Assembly: GCA_036399715.1 (NCBI GenBank)
Contig: DASWMO010000250.1
Span: forward strand, 1 to 20,532
Direction: 5' to 3'
Source: DASVSE01 sp036399715
Lineage (GTDB): Bacteria > Bacteroidota > Rhodothermia > Rhodothermales > Rubricoccaceae
Length of the DNA: 20,532 nt
Both the position numbers and the translations under genes were made by a program. Numbering within the stretch: the stretch's first letter is position 1; each line of letters begins with the position of its first letter. Below the pieces are notes generated by a model. The model made no database searches and had not been told where the DNA came from. It saw nothing but the letters and a program-made list of their open reading frames with translations. Below are positions 19,654-20,532 of the stretch, piece by piece.

Positions 19654-20532
19654 TCAGCGCCGGTTGCCGGCATCTACAGCGGTGCTCTGTGCGCTTGTAC
19701 CTCCCGGGTTGGACGACGAAACGCGGTAGTAGTACGTGACGCCTCGCGACGCACTTGTGTCACGGTAAGACGCTGCGTCCGCATTGCCGACAAAGTCGTA
19801 CGTACCCGTGCGTGACCGCGACCGAAAGACCTTGTACCGCGTGGCACCAGAGACTAGTGGCCACGAAACTAGAACATGCGCGGTCGACGTCCCGTCACTC
19901 GCCGTTATGCTTGAGGGGGCGGACACTTGGGGTGAGCGACTGTTCAAGTACGAGATCGGCGCGACAAATCCACCGGCTGCGCTTGTGGGACAAGTTGAAA
20001 CGGACATCCGCCCCCACCCTATCGTGGAGGTCATAGGCGGCGCACTGCTGCCCGGGTACACCCCGAAGTGAAGATGCGGACCATCCCCATACTCCCCGAT
20101 ATAGCCTAGTAACTGACCAGCGGTGACAGTTCCTGTTGTGCGAACCGTAAATCCGTTCCGACTGGTAATGTGGCCGTAAATAGCCACGAAGTTGCTCGAC
20201 TGCGTCACTGGGGTGGAAGTCCAGCTCGTGTGCCGAATTGCAATTGCGACGTTGCCCGCCCCCCACGAATCTGCACTGCTGTTGCTGTCAATGATCGTGC
20301 CTGCTGCAACCGCGTATACTGGCTTCCACTTAGGGGAAGACAGAAACCGAGAGTTGATGTCCGTGCCAAGATGCTTTTTCCCCGCGATGTAGCCGCCAGC
20401 AGTCCCACACGCGCCCCAGTTACCGTCTGAGCTGCTGGTAGTAGGGTTGTCGACAGGGAAGAGAAATCCCGTGCTGAGGTATGAAGAAGCTGATGACGAC
20501 GTGACATTGGCTGTCGTCACATCTACTCCAGC
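19654..20532 (-). CDS. M23 family metallopeptidase with FN3 domain, 5' end missing
   Basis: The frame is open to the right edge, so the N-terminus and any signal peptide lie outside; 292 residues are visible. The M23 (LytM-like) zinc site is complete. Counting from GTG 20520, HLGTD gives H50 and D54, YGHI gives H117, and GPHLHFGV gives H149 and H151. An FN3-like domain fills about 200-285 (SAPSSITASDGTSTAHVLVSW, TRYKVFRSRSRTGTY, VTYYYRVSSSNPGG). The enzyme should cut peptide cross-links in peptidoglycan outside the cell, its own or a competitor's. Base composition is visibly lower in GC than the genes at 1-13200, with codons like GTA and AGT more common, which fits later acquisition. No T9SS domain is seen. 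Confidence 0.85.
   Translation of the reverse strand, partial: AGVDVTTANVTSSSASSYLSTGFLFPVDNPTTSSSDGNWGACGTAGGYIAGKKHLGTDINSRFLSSPKWKPVYAVAAGTIIDSNSSADSWGAGNVAIAIRHTSWTSTPVTQSSNFVAIYGHITSRNGFTVRTTGTVTAGQLLGYIGEYGDGPHLHFGVYPGSSAPPMTSTIGWGRMSVSTCPTSAAGGFVAPISYLNSRSPQVSAPSSITASDGTSTAHVLVSWPLVSGATRYKVFRSRSRTGTYDFVGNADAASYRDTSASRGVTYYYRVSSSNPGGTSAQSTAVDAGNRR

Overview
The window is GC-rich (well above 60% by eye) and reads as a chromosomal segment of a Bacteroidota-like bacterium, most plausibly of the Rhodothermia/Rubricoccaceae type. The support is a C-terminal type IX secretion (T9SS) sorting domain on a secreted endonuclease I, a lamin-tail protein with a FlgD/T9SS-like C-terminus, and start codons that nearly all lack a Shine-Dalgarno sequence and sit behind C-rich leaders such as CCGACC-ATG. 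No rRNA, tRNA, CRISPR array, integrase or transposase gene was seen.

Region 1 (1-7620) looks like ordinary core genome. It holds the 3' part of a dolichol/phytol-kinase-like membrane protein, a small hypothetical protein, a minus-strand operon (Smr domain, PuuD-like amidotransferase, large membrane-anchored lytic transglycosylase), a divergent YihY/BrkB membrane protein, and a minus-strand group (TubC-docking-like protein, TerB-like protein, rhodanese).

Region 2 (7621-13221) starts with an inverted pair of REP-like elements and a decapitated lamin-tail gene (7920-8720), followed by a small secreted Ada-like cysteine protein. Next is a tightly overlapping plus-strand operon: ABM-type monooxygenase, secreted PsbP-like protein, TIM-barrel sugar-phosphate isomerase/epimerase and a secreted hypothetical protein, with junctions overlapping by 4 bases. 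The T9SS-exported endonuclease I follows.

Region 3 (13223-20532) looks like an accessory island or mobile-element remnant made mostly of small genes. It has a tandem-duplicated XRE protein, a frameshifted PIN-like gene, and a seven-gene minus-strand cluster (17627 down to 14913) whose last three genes all encode excisionase/AlpA-like winged-helix proteins. The cluster is divergent from a single-domain XRE regulator at 17842. The shared intergenic region carries three copies of the palindrome AACGCTNAGCGTT, spaced 22 and 21 bp centre to centre, two of them forming an 18-bp perfect inverted repeat over promoter-like elements on both strands. Five of the minus-strand genes each have a different hairpin just upstream of the start codon. 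A two-gene cassette (18144-18727) is flanked by two related hairpins whose inner loop is conserved while the outer stems differ. The right end holds a lipoprotein, a 406-bp intergenic stretch with two copies of a short hairpin repeat, and the 3' part of a lower-GC M23 peptidase with an FN3 domain.

The best candidate for something undescribed is the XRE/triple-operator switch with its hairpin-headed minus-strand cluster and three Xis-like proteins. Function beyond probable repression and mobile-element control cannot be read from the sequence.
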